In this document: positions 33,478-33,954 of the stretch, in pieces
Numbering within the stretch: the stretch's first letter is position 1
Layout of the letters: each line of letters begins with the position of its first letter
Assembly (NCBI GenBank): GCA_023451395.1
Contig: JAEXZL010000127.1
Span: 1 to 33,954, forward strand
Direction: 5' to 3'
DNA from: Bacillota bacterium
GTDB taxonomy: Bacteria; Bacillota; Clostridia; Clostridiales; Clostridiaceae
Length of the DNA: 33,954 nt
The notes under the pieces: generated by a model
Told to the model about the DNA's origin: nothing
The model's input: only the letters and a program-made list of their open reading frames with translations
Database searches by the model: none
Translations under genes and position numbers: made by a program

Positions 33478-33688
33478 TGAAAATCCTCCTTTATATTAAT
33501 TTATACAGGAATTTATATGTTTCTTCTGCCTGTGTTACCCATTTTAACTGGAGAATAAAATTAGTAAAGGATAAAAGGACAAAGTTTACAGTAGCTTTAG
33601 CGTTTCTTAATTATATCTTTGTCATATTAATAAAATAGTAAAGTAATTATAAAACCAAGAAATACATTCAAAATATTCTAATAATATC
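33478..33688. other. intergenic region between catalase and PTS gene
   Basis: The gap between catalase and PTS gene is 329 nt (33478-33806). This left part holds the divergent control region of the catalase gene; on the minus strand a TATAAT lies at about 33612-33617 without a convincing -35. I see no RNA gene or small ORF with a ribosome site. Confidence 0.4.
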
Positions 33689-33717
33689 TTGACAAACCTG
33701 TACGTACAAGCTATGAT
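33689..33717 (+). promoter_or_regulatory. consensus promoter with TreR-like operator in its spacer
   Basis: TTGACA (33689-33694), a 17-bp spacer and TATGAT (33712-33717) form a near-perfect sigma-A promoter. The spacer contains the palindrome TGTACGTACA (33699-33708), extended to C..G at 33697-33710. It resembles GntR-family TreR sites (TTGTATATACAA in Bacillus), so a repressor bound here would block the polymerase. Confidence 0.75.
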
Positions 33718-33771
33718 GGAAATATAAGGAGACTATGATTTCTCTTAGGCCTAAGTTAAAGATAGCGCTCA

Positions 33772-33785
33772 TGAAAACAATTACA
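33772..33785 (+). promoter_or_regulatory. cre-like catabolite repression site
   Basis: TGAAAACAATTACA differs from the CcpA consensus TGWAANCGNTNWCA only at the central G. It lies in the 5' leader, downstream of the promoter and about 21 nt before the ATG, a usual place for CcpA roadblock repression. Confidence 0.45.
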
Positions 33786-33806
33786 AACCCGATAAGGAGG
33801 AGAATT

Positions 33807-33954
33807 ATGGGTAAATATTCACAGGATGCTTCTTTACTTCTTGATTATATCGGAGGAAAAGAAAATATATCTGCTGTTGCTCACTGTGCTACTAGAATGC
33901 GTTTTGTTTTGAATGATCCTTCCAAAGCACAAGTGAAAAATATACAAGAGATAC
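33807..33954 (+). CDS. treP: PTS EIIB(C) component, probably trehalose-specific (partial)
   Basis: Only the first 49 codons are present; the gene runs off the right edge. The product begins MGKYSQDASLLLDYIGGKEN and has the EIIB phosphorylation cysteine Cys27 in HCATRMRF, followed by VLNDPSKA. This N-terminus is very like trehalose EIIBC (TreP) of lactic acid bacteria. The TreR-like operator and cre-like site upstream fit a trehalose operon. Sucrose or beta-glucoside EIIB proteins share the HCATR-like site, so sugar specificity is inferred. AAGGAGGAG is 5 nt before the ATG. Confidence 0.75.
   Translation, partial: MGKYSQDASLLLDYIGGKENISAVAHCATRMRFVLNDPSKAQVKNIQEI

Noticed and set aside
1..33954. 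CRISPR array, insertion sequences, rRNA, tRNA or a phage/defence island
   Set aside because: No regularly spaced repeats, transposase-like ORFs, tRNA cloverleaf or defence gene families were seen; the CPBP protease alone is not evidence of a defence system.

Overview
The window is AT-rich DNA with compact, mostly co-oriented genes, GGAGG-type ribosome binding sites and many hairpin-plus-T-tract terminators. It also carries lipobox lipoproteins, a sortase-type cell-wall anchor and a trehalose-type PTS. Together these point to a Gram-positive low-GC Firmicute, most likely a Clostridium or close relative. I see no rRNA, tRNA, CRISPR array, insertion sequence or phage module; it reads as a chromosomal segment with envelope, peptidase and transport genes.

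Region 1 (72-5122) is a five-gene operon resembling dltABCD plus a lipoprotein: adenylating ligase, acyl carrier protein, MBOAT acyltransferase, membrane-anchored SGNH-like esterase/transferase, and a small lipoprotein, closed by a strong terminator. It departs from the textbook D-alanylation operon in three ways. The MBOAT protein ends in FIYNQF, the tail otherwise found on the separate microprotein DltX. The DltD-like protein has GDCE where a serine nucleophile is expected. The ligase has Gly-Ser where DltA has the Cys-Gly of its D-alanine pocket. The inference is a variant envelope-acylation machine with a built-in DltX step, possibly using another amino acid or polymer. This is the most interesting part of the window.

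Region 2 (5200-12087) holds an unrecognised polytopic membrane protein, a 1592-residue multidomain surface protein (OB-like domains, PHP phosphoesterase, ENPG repeats, SPDTG wall anchor), and a convergent GGCT-fold protein sharing its terminator.

Region 3 (12244-22991, all +) is a row of mostly single-gene units: AEC transporter, HtrA protease, a short-chain dehydrogenase closely resembling clostridial 7alpha-hydroxysteroid dehydrogenase, AI-2E family permease, DUF4177, DUF1846, PHP histidinol phosphatase, CPBP membrane protease and an S9 peptidase. A beta-helix-like lipoprotein follows at 23180.

Region 4 (23928-28777, minus) is a complete branched-chain amino acid ABC importer, livJ-livH-livM-livG-livF, with tightly overlapping ATPase genes and a hairpin after livJ. 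Divergent from it, pepF and a hemolysin III gene (29034-31535, +) form a pair; beside intracellular peptidases and an amino acid importer they suit a peptide- and amino-acid-using lifestyle.

Region 5 (31577-33954) contains ribosomal protein L25 and a manganese catalase on the minus strand, then a well-defined promoter with a TreR-like operator and the first 49 codons of a PTS EIIB domain, cut by the window edge.
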